From positions 1 through 64,000 of the forward strand of contig JAEWRW010000037.1 in assembly GCA_023398815.1 (NCBI GenBank): 64,000 bases of DNA. The letters are read 5' to 3'. Position numbers and translations under genes: made by a program. Each line of letters starts with the position of its first letter. Position 1 is the stretch's first letter. The stretch is from Bacillota bacterium (lineage in GTDB: Bacteria > Bacillota > Clostridia > Christensenellales > UMGS416). Below are positions 8,414 to 17,208 of the stretch, one piece after another. Below the pieces are notes generated by a model. The model was not told the DNA's origin, made no database searches, and saw only the letters and a list, made by a program, of their open reading frames with translations.

Positions 8414-8956
8414 GTGATCCAGGAAATCATGGCCTACAACCACGCTTTTGTAGCGAACAAAGAGTATGAAACGTACCGGACCAGTAAGTACCCTGACAAG
8501 AAAATCGCCATCGTCTCCTGCATGGATACGAGGTTGACCGAGCTGCTGCCGGCGGCTCTGGGCTTGAAGAACGGTGACGCCAAGATCATCAAGAATGCGG
8601 GCGGCATCATTTCCCATCCATTCGGCAGCGTTATGCGAAGTCTCTTGATCGCCATCTATGAGCTGAATGTGCAGGAAATTCTGATCATCGGCCACACCGA
8701 CTGCGGGGCCAGGCACACGGACGGCCAGAAAATGGTGGAAAAGATGAAAGCACAGGGGATAGCGCAAAAGGACATCGACCTGATAAAGTACTTTGGCGTC
8801 GAGTTTGATTCGTGGTTGAGTGGGTTCAAGGATTTGGAGATGACCGTGAAGAAATCCGTGGAATTGGTACAAACACATCCCTTGGTGCCGGAGGGCATTA
8901 TGGTATATGGATTGATCATCGATTCGGAAACGGGTGAGTTGAGAAAGGTGCTTTGA
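8414..8956 (+). CDS. Beta-type carbonic anhydrase
   Basis: A 180-residue zinc enzyme for interconversion of CO2 and bicarbonate. From the chosen GTG start, C36, D38 and R40 lie in SCMDTR and H94 and C97 in GHTDCG, giving the Cys-His-Cys zinc set and the Asp-Arg dyad of beta-class enzymes. The protein is of the small single-domain type. GTG at 8414 follows GAAGGAAC and matches the family N-terminus; TTG at 8366 or ATG at 8429 are the alternatives. Confidence 0.87.
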   Translation: MIQEIMAYNHAFVANKEYETYRTSKYPDKKIAIVSCMDTRLTELLPAALGLKNGDAKIIKNAGGIISHPFGSVMRSLLIAIYELNVQEILIIGHTDCGARHTDGQKMVEKMKAQGIAQKDIDLIKYFGVEFDSWLSGFKDLEMTVKKSVELVQTHPLVPEGIMVYGLIIDSETGELRKVL

Positions 8957-9005
8957 CCTGGGGAAGCCATCTCATAAAATCCATTCAAAGCGCTGGAAGG
9001 GGGCC

Positions 9006-9290
9006 ATGGGATTGAACAGCAAGGTTTACGAGTTTACGGCCGAAATCCAAAAAGTACCCGACATCGATGGTGCGTACGTCGTCATTCCCTTCGATGTGAA
9101 GGCGGAGTTTGGCCGTGGTCGGGTGCCGGTCAATGCGACCTTTGACGGGGAGCCATACAGGGGGAGCTTGGTGCGGATGGGGACACCCAGCCACATCATC
9201 GGCATCCGCAAGGAGATCCGCGCGAAGATTGGCAAGCAGCCGGGGGACAGTGTGCTCGTGACCCTGCAGGAGAGGCAGAGCGGGGAGTGA
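9006..9290 (+). CDS. DUF1905 domain protein
   Basis: A 94-residue beta-rich protein. The start (YEFTAEIQKVPDIDGAYVVIPFD), the RVPVNATFDGEPYRGSL centre and the GIRKEIRAKIGKQPGDSV end match the DUF1905 family, which has no known biochemical role. It follows GGAAGGGGGCC and lies 49 bases after the carbonic anhydrase gene, so the two may be co-transcribed. Confidence 0.82.
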   Translation: MGLNSKVYEFTAEIQKVPDIDGAYVVIPFDVKAEFGRGRVPVNATFDGEPYRGSLVRMGTPSHIIGIRKEIRAKIGKQPGDSVLVTLQERQSGE

Positions 9291-9436
9291 CCGCTGGCTT
9301 GCTGTTGCACGCGCGGTAGCGCACCTCTTCTCATCCTATTGCGAACGTATGTTTGATCCTTCGTGCCTTGTGGTATGTATAGATGGAGGAGTCCGGTGTC
9401 CTCTTTTTGTGTGGGCAACTGAGCCAATGGTAGGCG

Positions 9437-9478
9437 CACCGCCAAACCGCTAAGACGGTTCCATAGCATGGGGCGGTG
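9437..9478 (+). ncRNA. Candidate three-way-junction RNA upstream of a GGDEF gene
   Basis: A perfect 7-bp outer stem (CACCGCC 9437-9443 with GGCGGTG 9472-9478) encloses two hairpins set side by side: AACCG-CTAAGA-CGGTT (9445-9460) and CCAT-AGC-ATGG (9461-9471). The structure lies about 50 nt before a diguanylate cyclase start, where a c-di-GMP riboswitch would make sense. The 5' part (CGCAC..CAAACC) only vaguely recalls the GEMM core. I do not recognise it as a known class. Confidence 0.4.
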
Positions 9479-9528
9479 TGTTTGCGCATTTCGCAGGGCT
9501 CCTACACAGCAGCAGAAGGCGGTATGCA

Positions 9529-10470
9529 ATGGAATCCCAAGCGATTCTGGATGAATATGCACGCTACAAAAACGTGGTGGAAAACCTGAAGGACGTCATC
9601 TGGGAGATGGATCCGCAGCTTGTGTTCACCTTTGTGGGTGCTTCCATCAAGGGCTTGGCAGGGTACGAACCGCAGGACCTCGTCGGGCGTCACCTGTTTG
9701 AGTTTGTGACGAAGGAGTCGGCGCAGAGCGTGCTGGAACAGAAGCGAAAGCGGATGGAAAACTGGGAGCGCTACCTCGCCACCGATCCGCCGCTCTACGA
9801 CACGGAGTTTCTCTGCAAGGATGGTAGCATCATCTGGTGCGAGATTTGCGTCAAGCCTCTCTTTGAGGGGGATCGGCTGATTGGCTATGCGGGGGCAACG
9901 CGCGACATCACCGCCAAAAAGCAGTACGAACAGCGTCTGCAGGAGATGTTGGCCGAGCAGCAGCGCGTCAATTCCCAGCTGGAGGAGATGCTGACTTACG
10001 ACCAGCTGACGGGGGCGTACAACCGGCGCATGCTGGAGCAGTTTGCGGGGCAGGAGATTGGGAAGGCGACGAAGTTTGGAACCCCCTTCTCCCTTTGCAT
10101 CTTCGATGTGGATAATTTCAAGCACATCAACGATACCGAGGGCCACAACAAGGGCGATTGTGTCCTTTCAGAGATTGCCGCATTGATTCGTGATACGCTG
10201 CGGGCAGCGGATAAGCTCTTCCGCTGGGGTGGCGACGAATTTATCCTCCTGTTTGCCGGCACTGAGATGAAGAATGCGCTCAGGGTTGCCGACAAGGTGC
10301 GGGAGACCATCGCCCTTCATCCCCTTGAGGTGCAGAGCCGCCACGTTACGGTCAGCATGGGTGTGGGTGCCTGGGAACGAGGGGAGACGGTGGAGCAGCT
10401 GGTTGCCAGGGTGGACCGCGCGCTACTGCGGGCCAAGCGCAAAGGGAAAAACCAGGTGGACGTGGGCTGA
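9529..10470 (+). CDS. PAS-GGDEF diguanylate cyclase
   Basis: A 313-residue signalling enzyme that would make cyclic di-GMP from two GTP. A PAS domain with PAC tail covers residues 10-140, a short coiled coil follows (QRLQEMLAEQQRVNSQLEEM), and the GGDEF domain covers 160-313. The active-site GGDEF is intact, and RAAD five residues before it is a product-inhibition I-site (RxxD). No membrane segment, so it senses a cytosolic signal. The ATG at 9529 follows AGAAGGCGGT. An unusual stem-loop cluster lies just upstream. Confidence 0.92.
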   Translation: MESQAILDEYARYKNVVENLKDVIWEMDPQLVFTFVGASIKGLAGYEPQDLVGRHLFEFVTKESAQSVLEQKRKRMENWERYLATDPPLYDTEFLCKDGSIIWCEICVKPLFEGDRLIGYAGATRDITAKKQYEQRLQEMLAEQQRVNSQLEEMLTYDQLTGAYNRRMLEQFAGQEIGKATKFGTPFSLCIFDVDNFKHINDTEGHNKGDCVLSEIAALIRDTLRAADKLFRWGGDEFILLFAGTEMKNALRVADKVRETIALHPLEVQSRHVTVSMGVGAWERGETVEQLVARVDRALLRAKRKGKNQVDVG

Positions 10471-10584
10471 GGCCCGTCAAGCTCCCTGCAGACGCCGCAG
10501 GAAAATCAGATGGAACGCCGAACTCCAAAGCACAAACGCCCTGCCTGCCGGGCACCGGCGGACGGCGCAAGTGGAGGTGCGCAT

Positions 10585-12360
10585 ATGAAAGCCATCCTCG
10601 TCCTGTATGACAGCCTCAGTCGCAATTTCTTGTCCCCCTACGGCTGCGATTTCATCCACACACCAAATTTTGACCGCCTGGCACAGCGGGCCATCCGCTT
10701 TGACCGGTTCTTTGTGGGCAGCATGCCCTGCATGCCGGCCCGGCGGGAGCTGCACACCGGGCGGTACAACTTCCTGCACCGGGCCTGGGGCCCGCTGGAG
10801 CCTTTCGACGACTCCATGCCGGAGTTGCTGCGCCAACACGGCACGTACACTCATCTTGTGACCGACCACTACCACTATCTGGAGGATGGTGGCGCGACCT
10901 ATCACAACCGCTTCTCCACCTGGGAGGTCATTCGCGGGCAGGAGGGTGACCCCTGGAAGGGTGAGGTGGGCGACCCGGCCATCCCCCCGTGTGAGGACAC
11001 CCGCCGCGCGCAGGAGGGGTCCCGTCTCTGGCGGCAGGATTGGGTCAACCGCAAATACCTGACTGACGAGGCGGCCATGCCCCAGTCCCGCACCTTTGCC
11101 GCTGGGCTGGAGTTTATCGAGACCAACCACGACGCCGACAACTGGTTCCTGCAGATTGAGGCGTTCGATCCCCATGAGCCCTTCTTCACCCAGCCGGAGT
11201 ACCAGGCCCTGTACCCCCACGAATACCATGGACGACATTGTGACTGGCCCGATTACGCCCCCGTGCGGGAGCGCGACGAGCTTGTCGGCCATCTGCGGGC
11301 GCAGTACAGTGCCCTCGTCAGCATGTGCGACGCCAAACTGGGGCTGGTGCTGGACGCCATGGACCGCCACGGGCTGTGGCAGGACACCATGCTCATCGTG
11401 GGCACCGACCATGGGTTCCTGCTGGGGGAGCACGACTGGTGGGCCAAGAACGTCGCGCCCCTCTACGACGAGGTGGCCAACACGCCGTTCTTCCTCCATG
11501 ACCCGCGCTGCCCCGGCCCCGGCGTTTGCGACAAGCTGACCCAGACCATCGACCTGGCGCCCACGCTGCTGGAGTTCTTTGGGGTGGATGTGCCCACCGA
11601 CATGCAGGGCAAGCCCCTGCGCCTGGCTTACGACGAGGGGCGGACGATTCACGAGCAAGTGCTGTATGGCTACTTCGGCGGCACGCTCAACACCACCGAC
11701 GGGCGCTACACCTACTTTCGGGCCCCTCGGCAGACGACGCCTCTCAGCGAGTACACCCTGATGCCCACGGTCATGAACGCCCGCTTCCCGCTGGAGCGGC
11801 TGGCCCAGGCGCGGCTTTCCGATGGGTTTGGCTTCACCAAGGGCGCAAAGGTGCTGGAAGTGCCGGTGCTGGCCGCGGGGCTGTGCCTTACCGAGCACCG
11901 GCTCTACGACCGGGAGAGTGACCCAGGCCAGAACCACGCTCTGGACGACGCCGAGACCGAAGCCCGGTTGTGCCGGGGAATGGCCGCTCTGCTGGCAAGC
12001 AATGAGGCTCCGCTGGCGCTGTACGAGCGCTTTGCGTTGCCGCATGAGGGCCACATGACGGCGGAGGACGTGCGCACCCAGCGGGCTGCGCGGCGGGCCG
12101 AGCTGGTCGGTGATTGGCTGGGGCGGCTGCCCTGCGAACCTGAGGCCCAGGCGCTATGCCTGGCACTGGCGGCGTCCTTCCCGGCAGCCTTCCCCGCGTC
12201 GGCGCAGGCGTTGGCGGGGGAGCGGGCAAGGCAAAACAAAGTCCGCCCGGTCACCGTGGCAGACCTGACGGACTTTTTGGAGCGTGAAGCGAAAGACAGC
12301 ACCATTGCCCAGGAAATGTGCCGGGCGCTGCCGGTGCTGCAGGCCTACGCCAAGGCCTAG
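10585..12360 (+). CDS. Sulfatase family hydrolase (Cys-type)
   Basis: A 591-residue alkaline-phosphatase-superfamily enzyme. The N-terminal VLYDSLSRNFLSPYG metal site and the motif CMPAR (CxPxR) near residue 50 mark a cysteine-type sulfatase whose Cys must be turned into formylglycine. TDHGFLLGEHDWWAKN near residue 275 supplies further metal ligands. There is no signal peptide, so it would act in the cytosol, on a sulfate or phosphonate ester that cannot be named. The C-terminal 130 residues are helical and not part of the core. No anSME-type maturase is adjacent. The ATG follows GGAGGT. Confidence 0.85.
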   Translation: MKAILVLYDSLSRNFLSPYGCDFIHTPNFDRLAQRAIRFDRFFVGSMPCMPARRELHTGRYNFLHRAWGPLEPFDDSMPELLRQHGTYTHLVTDHYHYLEDGGATYHNRFSTWEVIRGQEGDPWKGEVGDPAIPPCEDTRRAQEGSRLWRQDWVNRKYLTDEAAMPQSRTFAAGLEFIETNHDADNWFLQIEAFDPHEPFFTQPEYQALYPHEYHGRHCDWPDYAPVRERDELVGHLRAQYSALVSMCDAKLGLVLDAMDRHGLWQDTMLIVGTDHGFLLGEHDWWAKNVAPLYDEVANTPFFLHDPRCPGPGVCDKLTQTIDLAPTLLEFFGVDVPTDMQGKPLRLAYDEGRTIHEQVLYGYFGGTLNTTDGRYTYFRAPRQTTPLSEYTLMPTVMNARFPLERLAQARLSDGFGFTKGAKVLEVPVLAAGLCLTEHRLYDRESDPGQNHALDDAETEARLCRGMAALLASNEAPLALYERFALPHEGHMTAEDVRTQRAARRAELVGDWLGRLPCEPEAQALCLALAASFPAAFPASAQALAGERARQNKVRPVTVADLTDFLEREAKDSTIAQEMCRALPVLQAYAKA

Positions 12361-12374
12361 GCGACGGAAGAGCG

Positions 12375-12809
12375 CTACTTCTCGTCGAAAAGGGAGCGAT
12401 ATTGGCCGTAGCCCTCCCGCTCCAGGTCCTCCACAGGGATGAACCGCAGCGCCGCCGAGTTGATGCAATACCGCAGGCCGGCGGGGCCGGGGCCATCGGG
12501 GAACACGTGACCCAGGTGGGCGTCGGAACCGGCGGCCCGTACCTCGGTGCGATGCCGGCCAAAGCTGTGGTCGTCCCGTTCCTGCACCAGTTCGTCCTGG
12601 AGCGGCGCGGTGAAGCTGGGCCAGCCGCAGTGGGAATCGTATTTCTCCCGCGAGGAGAAGAGCGGCTCGCCGGAGACGATGTCCACATACAGCCCTTCCC
12701 GGTGGTTGTCCCAGAATTCGTTGTCGAAGGGTGGCTCGGTGCCGCTCTCCTGCGTCACGTGGTATTGCATCGGCGTGAGACGCCCCTTGAGCTCGTCATT
12801 CTGTTTCAT
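12375..12809 (-). CDS. msrB: Peptide-methionine (R)-S-oxide reductase
   Basis: A 144-residue enzyme that repairs the R form of methionine sulfoxide. The RYCINS motif holds the catalytic C115, and SHCGWPSF and HLGHVFPDGP are family signatures. The CxxC zinc pairs of some MsrB proteins are absent. Its ATG overlaps the end of msrA by 14 nt, so the two are translationally coupled. Repair of Met sulfoxide fits the sulfur-amino-acid theme seen later in the window. Confidence 0.93.
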   Translation of the reverse strand: MKQNDELKGRLTPMQYHVTQESGTEPPFDNEFWDNHREGLYVDIVSGEPLFSSREKYDSHCGWPSFTAPLQDELVQERDDHSFGRHRTEVRAAGSDAHLGHVFPDGPGPAGLRYCINSAALRFIPVEDLEREGYGQYRSLFDEK

Positions 12810-13350
12810 GGTTCTGCTCCTCCCGTTTGCGCTCCATTGCCTCCTGGTACCCCTGCCGGCCCGAGCCGTGCTTGTAGAGCTGGTACCGGGTGGGGTGGGT
12901 GCGGTAGTATTCGCGGTGGTAATCCTCAGCGGGGTAGAAGGGCTTTGCCGGCAGTATCTTCGTGCGGATCGGCGCGTCGTAGAGCCCCGACTCCTCGGCC
13001 CGCCGCAGGCTTTGCAGTGCGGCCACCCGCTCGGTTTCATCGGTGTAGAAGATGGCCGTCTGGTACTGTTCGCCCCGGTCGGCAAACTGGCCGCCGCCGT
13101 CGGTGGGGTCAATCTGGGCCCAGAACACCTCCAGCAGGCTCTCGTAGGATACGGCATCCGGGTCGTAGGCGATGCGCACGGCCTCAACGTGTCCGGTGCC
13201 ACCGGTGCAGACCTGCTCGTAGCTGGGGTGGGGGACGCTACCGCCGGTGTAGCCGGGCAGCACCTGGTGCACGCCGGGCAGGGCCACGAACGGTGGCTCC
13301 ATGCACCAGAAGCAGCCCCCGGCAAAGATGGCGTTTCGTTCTTCTGCCAT
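12796..13350 (-). CDS. msrA: Peptide-methionine (S)-S-oxide reductase
   Basis: A 184-residue enzyme that reduces the S form of methionine sulfoxide. The catalytic cysteine C13 is in AGGCFWC, and GYTGG, GHVEAV and FWAQIDPT are family motifs. The ATG at 13350 follows AAGGAGG; a nine-residue upstream extension overlaps that site and is rejected. A TATAAT-like -10 lies just upstream (RC of 13375-13380). Confidence 0.94.
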   Translation of the reverse strand: MAEERNAIFAGGCFWCMEPPFVALPGVHQVLPGYTGGSVPHPSYEQVCTGGTGHVEAVRIAYDPDAVSYESLLEVFWAQIDPTDGGGQFADRGEQYQTAIFYTDETERVAALQSLRRAEESGLYDAPIRTKILPAKPFYPAEDYHREYYRTHPTRYQLYKHGSGRQGYQEAMERKREEQNHETE

Positions 13351-13441
13351 GGGGATCTCCTCCTTTTCTTCCCTCATTATACCACGGACAAGTAATTTGC
13401 ATGCAAGACATTCCGCGATCTCGCACTTTTTTATTTGATCG

Positions 13442-13471
13442 TTGACAGGAACACAAGATCCATGCTATCTT
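13442..13471 (+). promoter_or_regulatory. Promoter for the EAL-domain gene
   Basis: TTGACA at 13442-13447 and TATCTT at 13466-13471 with an 18-nt spacer. The 5' leader that follows contains a CCGGCG / CGCCGG hairpin around 13493-13516. Confidence 0.6.
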
Positions 13472-13544
13472 TTGGCAATAAGCGGTTGGCAAAGAAGCCG
13501 GCGTAGCAATGCGCCGGTATTTGTTTTGGGATGGCGGAGGAAAC

Positions 13545-14804
13545 TTGAACGTTCCATTGAGCAACAACATCGTGCGGTTTTCGCAGGGCGCCTACCGGAT
13601 GGAGGCGTACCTGCAGCCCATCGTCTCCGTCGCCCGCCAGCAGATCATAGGCTTTGAGGGATTGAGCCGTGGGTTTGACCCGGTGACGGGAGAGAGCATG
13701 CCCGTGCTGGATCTCTTTGAGCAGGCCCAGCGCAACAACAACCTCTTTGCCTTTGACCACGACTGCCGGGAGCGCTGCATGCAGCAATTCAACCGGCTGG
13801 AGGATCGCTCCAACAGTTGGCATCTCTTTGCTAATATTGACGCTACCGTCCTCGATCACATCGACAATCTGCAGTTTCTCTACGGCCAGACGCTGCGCAA
13901 CGGCCTGCTGCCCCAGCAGGTCGTCATTGAGGTCAACGAGCACCAGTTGGAGCGACTGGAGAGCTTGCAGCAGTTTACCGATCATTACAAGCGCCTGGGT
14001 TTCCTCATTGCCGTGGACGACGTGGGCACCGGCTACTCCAATCTGGAGCGGCTCTCGGCTGTTCGGCCGGACATTGTCAAGCTGGACCGTTCGCTGCTCA
14101 TCGGCATTGAGGACAGCTATTACAAGCAGGAGATCTTCCATTCCATGGTGCACATGTCTGCCAAGTTGGGGGCCATCGTGGTGGCCGAAGGGGTGGAGAC
14201 GGTGGAGCAGGCCTGCTTTGCTATGGAGTTTGGTGCGCACCTGCTGCAGGGGTACCTGTTCAGCCGCCCCCAGGCGGTGGAGGAGCTCAACCTCGAAGAA
14301 GTGGATGGGCGGATGCGGGAGAACGCCCAATTCTTTACCGAGCACATCCAGGGGAAGATCACCCGGGAGCGACAGTGCATGCAGACGGTGGGTCGCATGG
14401 TGGACCGCCTGTGCCGGCGACTCGGCAAGGTGGAGCCCGAGCAATACGACGAGGTTCTGGGGTCCTACCAGTGGCAGGGTTGCGCCGGCCTGGTGGAGTG
14501 TGCCTACGTCATCAACCGGGCGGGCTTGCAGGTCAGCGGCACGGTGTTTGCCAATGAGCAGGGGGATCGCCACCGCAACATGATGTTTTTCCCGGCGACC
14601 AAAGGTGCCAACCATGAATTGAAGCCCTTCTACTATGAGCTGATGAACGCCGGGGTGCCCCGGCATGTGTCCTCGGCCTACATCTCCCACGCTTCTGGCA
14701 ATGTGTGCGTCACCTACGCCTATGTCTTTTTCTCCCCGCTGGGGGAGGGGTTCGTGCTGTGCGTGGACGCGCTACAGAGCGGGTTGGAGCAGCGATTGAT
14801 GTAA
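13545..14804 (+). CDS. EAL-domain protein (c-di-GMP phosphodiesterase-like)
   Basis: A 419-residue cytosolic protein. The EAL domain spans about residues 15-255. The signature is EGLSRG instead of EALLR, with NID, EVNEH, DDVGTGYSNL, VKLDRSLL, VVAEGVET and LQGYLFSRP all present, so most metal and catalytic residues are kept. The C-terminal 150 residues look like a sensory (GAF/PAS-like) domain with no clear match. TTG at 13545 follows GGCGGAGG; an ATG at 13509 lies in a hairpin loop without a ribosome binding site. With the PAS-GGDEF protein at 9529 it may form a local c-di-GMP pair. Confidence 0.87.
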   Translation: MNVPLSNNIVRFSQGAYRMEAYLQPIVSVARQQIIGFEGLSRGFDPVTGESMPVLDLFEQAQRNNNLFAFDHDCRERCMQQFNRLEDRSNSWHLFANIDATVLDHIDNLQFLYGQTLRNGLLPQQVVIEVNEHQLERLESLQQFTDHYKRLGFLIAVDDVGTGYSNLERLSAVRPDIVKLDRSLLIGIEDSYYKQEIFHSMVHMSAKLGAIVVAEGVETVEQACFAMEFGAHLLQGYLFSRPQAVEELNLEEVDGRMRENAQFFTEHIQGKITRERQCMQTVGRMVDRLCRRLGKVEPEQYDEVLGSYQWQGCAGLVECAYVINRAGLQVSGTVFANEQGDRHRNMMFFPATKGANHELKPFYYELMNAGVPRHVSSAYISHASGNVCVTYAYVFFSPLGEGFVLCVDALQSGLEQRLM

Positions 14805-15023
14805 ATCAACCAAAAAATGGATTTTATGGAACGCGTTGCCAGTGCATGGCGGCGCGTCTGTTTTGTCTCGGCGAATGGCCAAGTTCGCTCGCGTTTGACA
14901 GCGGCGGCCAGCGGCATCAGAATTTGACCGGTCCATTTTGCGGTCGACGGACAAACTAGATTGAAATCAAATGAGGGAGGTGACCGGAAAAGCGCGCAGA
15001 CAAAAAATGACGGAGGTGGGAGC

Positions 15024-15560
15024 ATGCAGTGGAAAAAAGGGGCGCTGACACTGGTGGCTGTGGGGCTGTTGGCCGCGCCGTCGCCGGCCTTTGCCGCCGG
15101 CAACGTGTCTGATGTTGAACAGAAATGGATCGACTTCCACAAGGCGCTAACCGACCGGATGGTGCAGGACGGGAAATTGACCCGGACCGAAGCCGACGAA
15201 CGGGTGGCGAAGCTCACCGAAGAGGCCCAGAAGAGTGCCGACGATGTGGTGTATGAGCGCTTTGCCAACCGCGCCAAGCCCATGAGGGATGGTGCCGGCG
15301 ACCGGGAGAAGCGGCTGATGCAGGAGTATGCAGCGCTGACCGGCCGCACCACTGATGAGGTGCGCCAGGCCTGTGAGAAGGCCAACATGACCGTGTGGGA
15401 GCTGGCTGCCAGCGAAGGTAAGCTTGACAACCTGAAGCTAGAGGCCACCGAACGCATGAAAGAGCATCTGCAAGCCAAGGTGAAAGATGGAAAGCTGACC
15501 CAGCAGGAAGCTGACCAACGCCTGGCGGAACTCAAGGAAAAGATGGAACAACAAATGTAA
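15024..15560 (+). CDS. Secreted DUF2680-like protein
   Basis: A 178-residue exported protein. A Sec signal peptide (GALTLVAVGLLAAPSPAFAA) ends near residue 26. The rest is charged and helical and contains two similar units, DGKLTRTEADERVAKLTEE and DGKLTQQEADQRLAELKEK, the pattern found in DUF2680-type proteins of Firmicutes. Function unknown. The ATG at 15024 follows GGAGGTGGGAG. A strong terminator follows. Confidence 0.75.
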   Translation: MQWKKGALTLVAVGLLAAPSPAFAAGNVSDVEQKWIDFHKALTDRMVQDGKLTRTEADERVAKLTEEAQKSADDVVYERFANRAKPMRDGAGDREKRLMQEYAALTGRTTDEVRQACEKANMTVWELAASEGKLDNLKLEATERMKEHLQAKVKDGKLTQQEADQRLAELKEKMEQQM

Positions 15561-15583
15561 CCAAACACAAAGGGTAAACAATA

Positions 15584-15618
15584 GCAGCTTGGGGCATTGC
15601 CCCAAGCTGTTTTTGTGC
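15584..15618 (+). terminator. Intrinsic terminator
   Basis: A perfect AGCTTGGGGC / GCCCCAAGCT stem with a 3-nt loop and a GTTTTTG tail. It ends the DUF2680-like gene and lies between convergent genes. Confidence 0.85.
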
Positions 15619-15630
15619 AGACGAAAGCCT

Positions 15631-16572
15631 TCATTCCAGGGCCGGGTAGGCGTCTCGCAGCACCTGGGCGGAGTGGCGAAGCCCGGCCAGTTCCTCCGGC
15701 GACACCTTGAGATCGAGCACCTGGCGCACCCCGCCGCTGCCCACGATAGCGGGCACGCCCACGCAGACGTCCCGCAGGCCATACTGCCCCTGCAGCAGGC
15801 AGGAGACCGTCAGGATGGAGCGCTCGTCCCGCACGATGGCCTCGGCGATGCGGCGCACCGCCAGTGCCACGGCGTAGTAGGTCGCCCCCTTGCCTTCGAT
15901 GATGCGGTACGCGCTGGTGCGGGTCTCCTCAAACGCCTCCCGCAGGCAGGCAAGGTCATCGCATTTGCCGCAGTCGGCGCAGAAGTCCTTGAGATCGACC
16001 CCGCCCACATTGGCCGTGGACCACAGCGGCAACTCGCTGTCGCCATGCTCGCCAATGATGTAGGCATGGATGTTGCGGCTGTCCACGGCGAAGCGTTCGC
16101 CCAGTAGGAATTTGAGCCGTGCCGTGTCGAGCACCGTGCCCGAGCCCAGCACTCGCTCGGGCGGGAAGCCCGAGTACTTCAGCGTGGCCCAGGTCAGCAC
16201 GTCCACGGGGTTGGTCACCACCAGCAGGATGCAGTCCCGGTTGCGCCGCGCAACCTCCGCCACCACGCTGCGGAACACCGCCGCGTTCTTGTGTAGCAGG
16301 TCGAGTCGCGTCTCGCCGGGCTGCTGGTTGGCCCCGGCGGCCAGGATCACCAGCGCCGCGTCAGCCAGGTCGTCGTAATCCCCGGCATAGAGCTTGGCCG
16401 GTTGGGTGAAGGACATGCCGTGGTTGAGATCCATGGCCTCGCCCTCGGCCCTCTTGCGATTGATGTCGATGAGTACAATCTCCGAAAACAACCCGCCCTG
16501 CAGCAGGGCAAAGGCCGATGTGGACCCCACAAAACCGGCCCCAACGATCGCGCATTTGCGGATGTTCAGCAT
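15631..16572 (-). CDS. ldh: L-lactate dehydrogenase
   Basis: A 313-residue NAD-dependent enzyme that reduces pyruvate to lactate in fermentation. The Rossmann loop GAGFVGS is near residue 11, VTNPVDVLTWAT near 120, and the catalytic-histidine motif GEHGDSELPLWS near 178. Malate dehydrogenase is the main alternative, but the GEHGDSELPLWS segment and length fit LDH. The ATG at 16572 follows GGAGAGC; the 28-residue upstream extension has no support. A CADCGKCDD insert near residue 205 adds extra cysteines. Confidence 0.9.
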   Translation of the reverse strand: MLNIRKCAIVGAGFVGSTSAFALLQGGLFSEIVLIDINRKRAEGEAMDLNHGMSFTQPAKLYAGDYDDLADAALVILAAGANQQPGETRLDLLHKNAAVFRSVVAEVARRNRDCILLVVTNPVDVLTWATLKYSGFPPERVLGSGTVLDTARLKFLLGERFAVDSRNIHAYIIGEHGDSELPLWSTANVGGVDLKDFCADCGKCDDLACLREAFEETRTSAYRIIEGKGATYYAVALAVRRIAEAIVRDERSILTVSCLLQGQYGLRDVCVGVPAIVGSGGVRQVLDLKVSPEELAGLRHSAQVLRDAYPALE

Positions 16573-16846
16573 AGTAAGCTCTCCTTTTCTTCTGGGAAGC
16601 ACTGAATCAAGCATGGCGCCTGTCTTGTTCGGCCTTTCTGCGTCCAGCGTTGTCATCGGCTGGTCACAGCCTTCGGCTGCTGCTCGCCGTGCATCCGGTC
16701 AGTCGCCTATGCGCTGCGGCATAAGCTCCCTCCTCTTCCTGGCCAGACACAAAAATCCACTTCGCAATCCAGGCGCCCCATTGATTCAGTACCTCTCTAG
16801 TATGTCCGTCCAATGACAACAAACGCCCGCACAACGATGGAAGGGA

Positions 16847-16875
16847 TTGTAAAACGCGTTGCAACAGGGCATACT
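16847..16875 (+). promoter_or_regulatory. Promoter for ferredoxin gene
   Basis: TTGTAA at 16847-16852 and CATACT at 16870-16875 with a 17-nt spacer, 23 nt before the ferredoxin ATG. Confidence 0.5.
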
Positions 16876-16898
16876 ATTGTCAAAAGGAGGGTGAAATC

Positions 16899-17087
16899 AT
16901 GAAGGCTTCGATTGACAGAGACGGTTGCATTGGTTGTGGGTTGTGCCCCGACACCTGCCCCGAGGTGTTCGCCATGGCGGACGACGGCAAGGCCGAGGTG
17001 ATTGTGGACGAGGTGCCGGCCGGCGCCCAGGACAGCGCCCAGGAAGCTGCCGAAGGCTGCCCGGTCAGCGTCATCACCGTGGGGTAA
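16899..17087 (+). CDS. Ferredoxin, single [4Fe-4S] cluster
   Basis: A 62-residue electron carrier. CIGCGLCPDTCP (C10, C13, C16 and a fourth Cys at 20) and a late CP motif at C54 bind one [4Fe-4S] cluster; the acidic middle replaces the second cluster of clostridial 2[4Fe-4S] ferredoxins. The start follows AAAGGAGGG. It is monocistronic between its own promoter and a terminator. A low-potential ferredoxin could feed the nitrogenase-like enzyme at 42-46 kb, but nothing links them directly. Confidence 0.92.
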   Translation: MKASIDRDGCIGCGLCPDTCPEVFAMADDGKAEVIVDEVPAGAQDSAQEAAEGCPVSVITVG

Positions 17088-17175
17088 CCGACGGTCGTGG
17101 CCCTATTCTGGTTGCATTCCCTCCCGACGAGTGAATCGTTGGTCAGTTTCAACCGGATCGCTCATCAGGAAGGAA

Positions 17176-17206
17176 GGGCCCGGCACAATGTGCCGGGCCC
17201 TTTGCG
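17176..17206 (+). terminator. Bidirectional intrinsic terminator
   Basis: A perfect GGGCCCGGCAC / GTGCCGGGCCC-type stem with T-rich flanks on both sides, between the convergent ferredoxin and GNAT genes. Confidence 0.8.
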
Positions 17207-17208
17207 TT

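Noticed and set aside
9437..9478. Standard GEMM c-di-GMP riboswitch
   Set aside because: Only the CGCAC..CAAACC part resembles the core; the GACGCAAAGCC half and second hairpin do not match.
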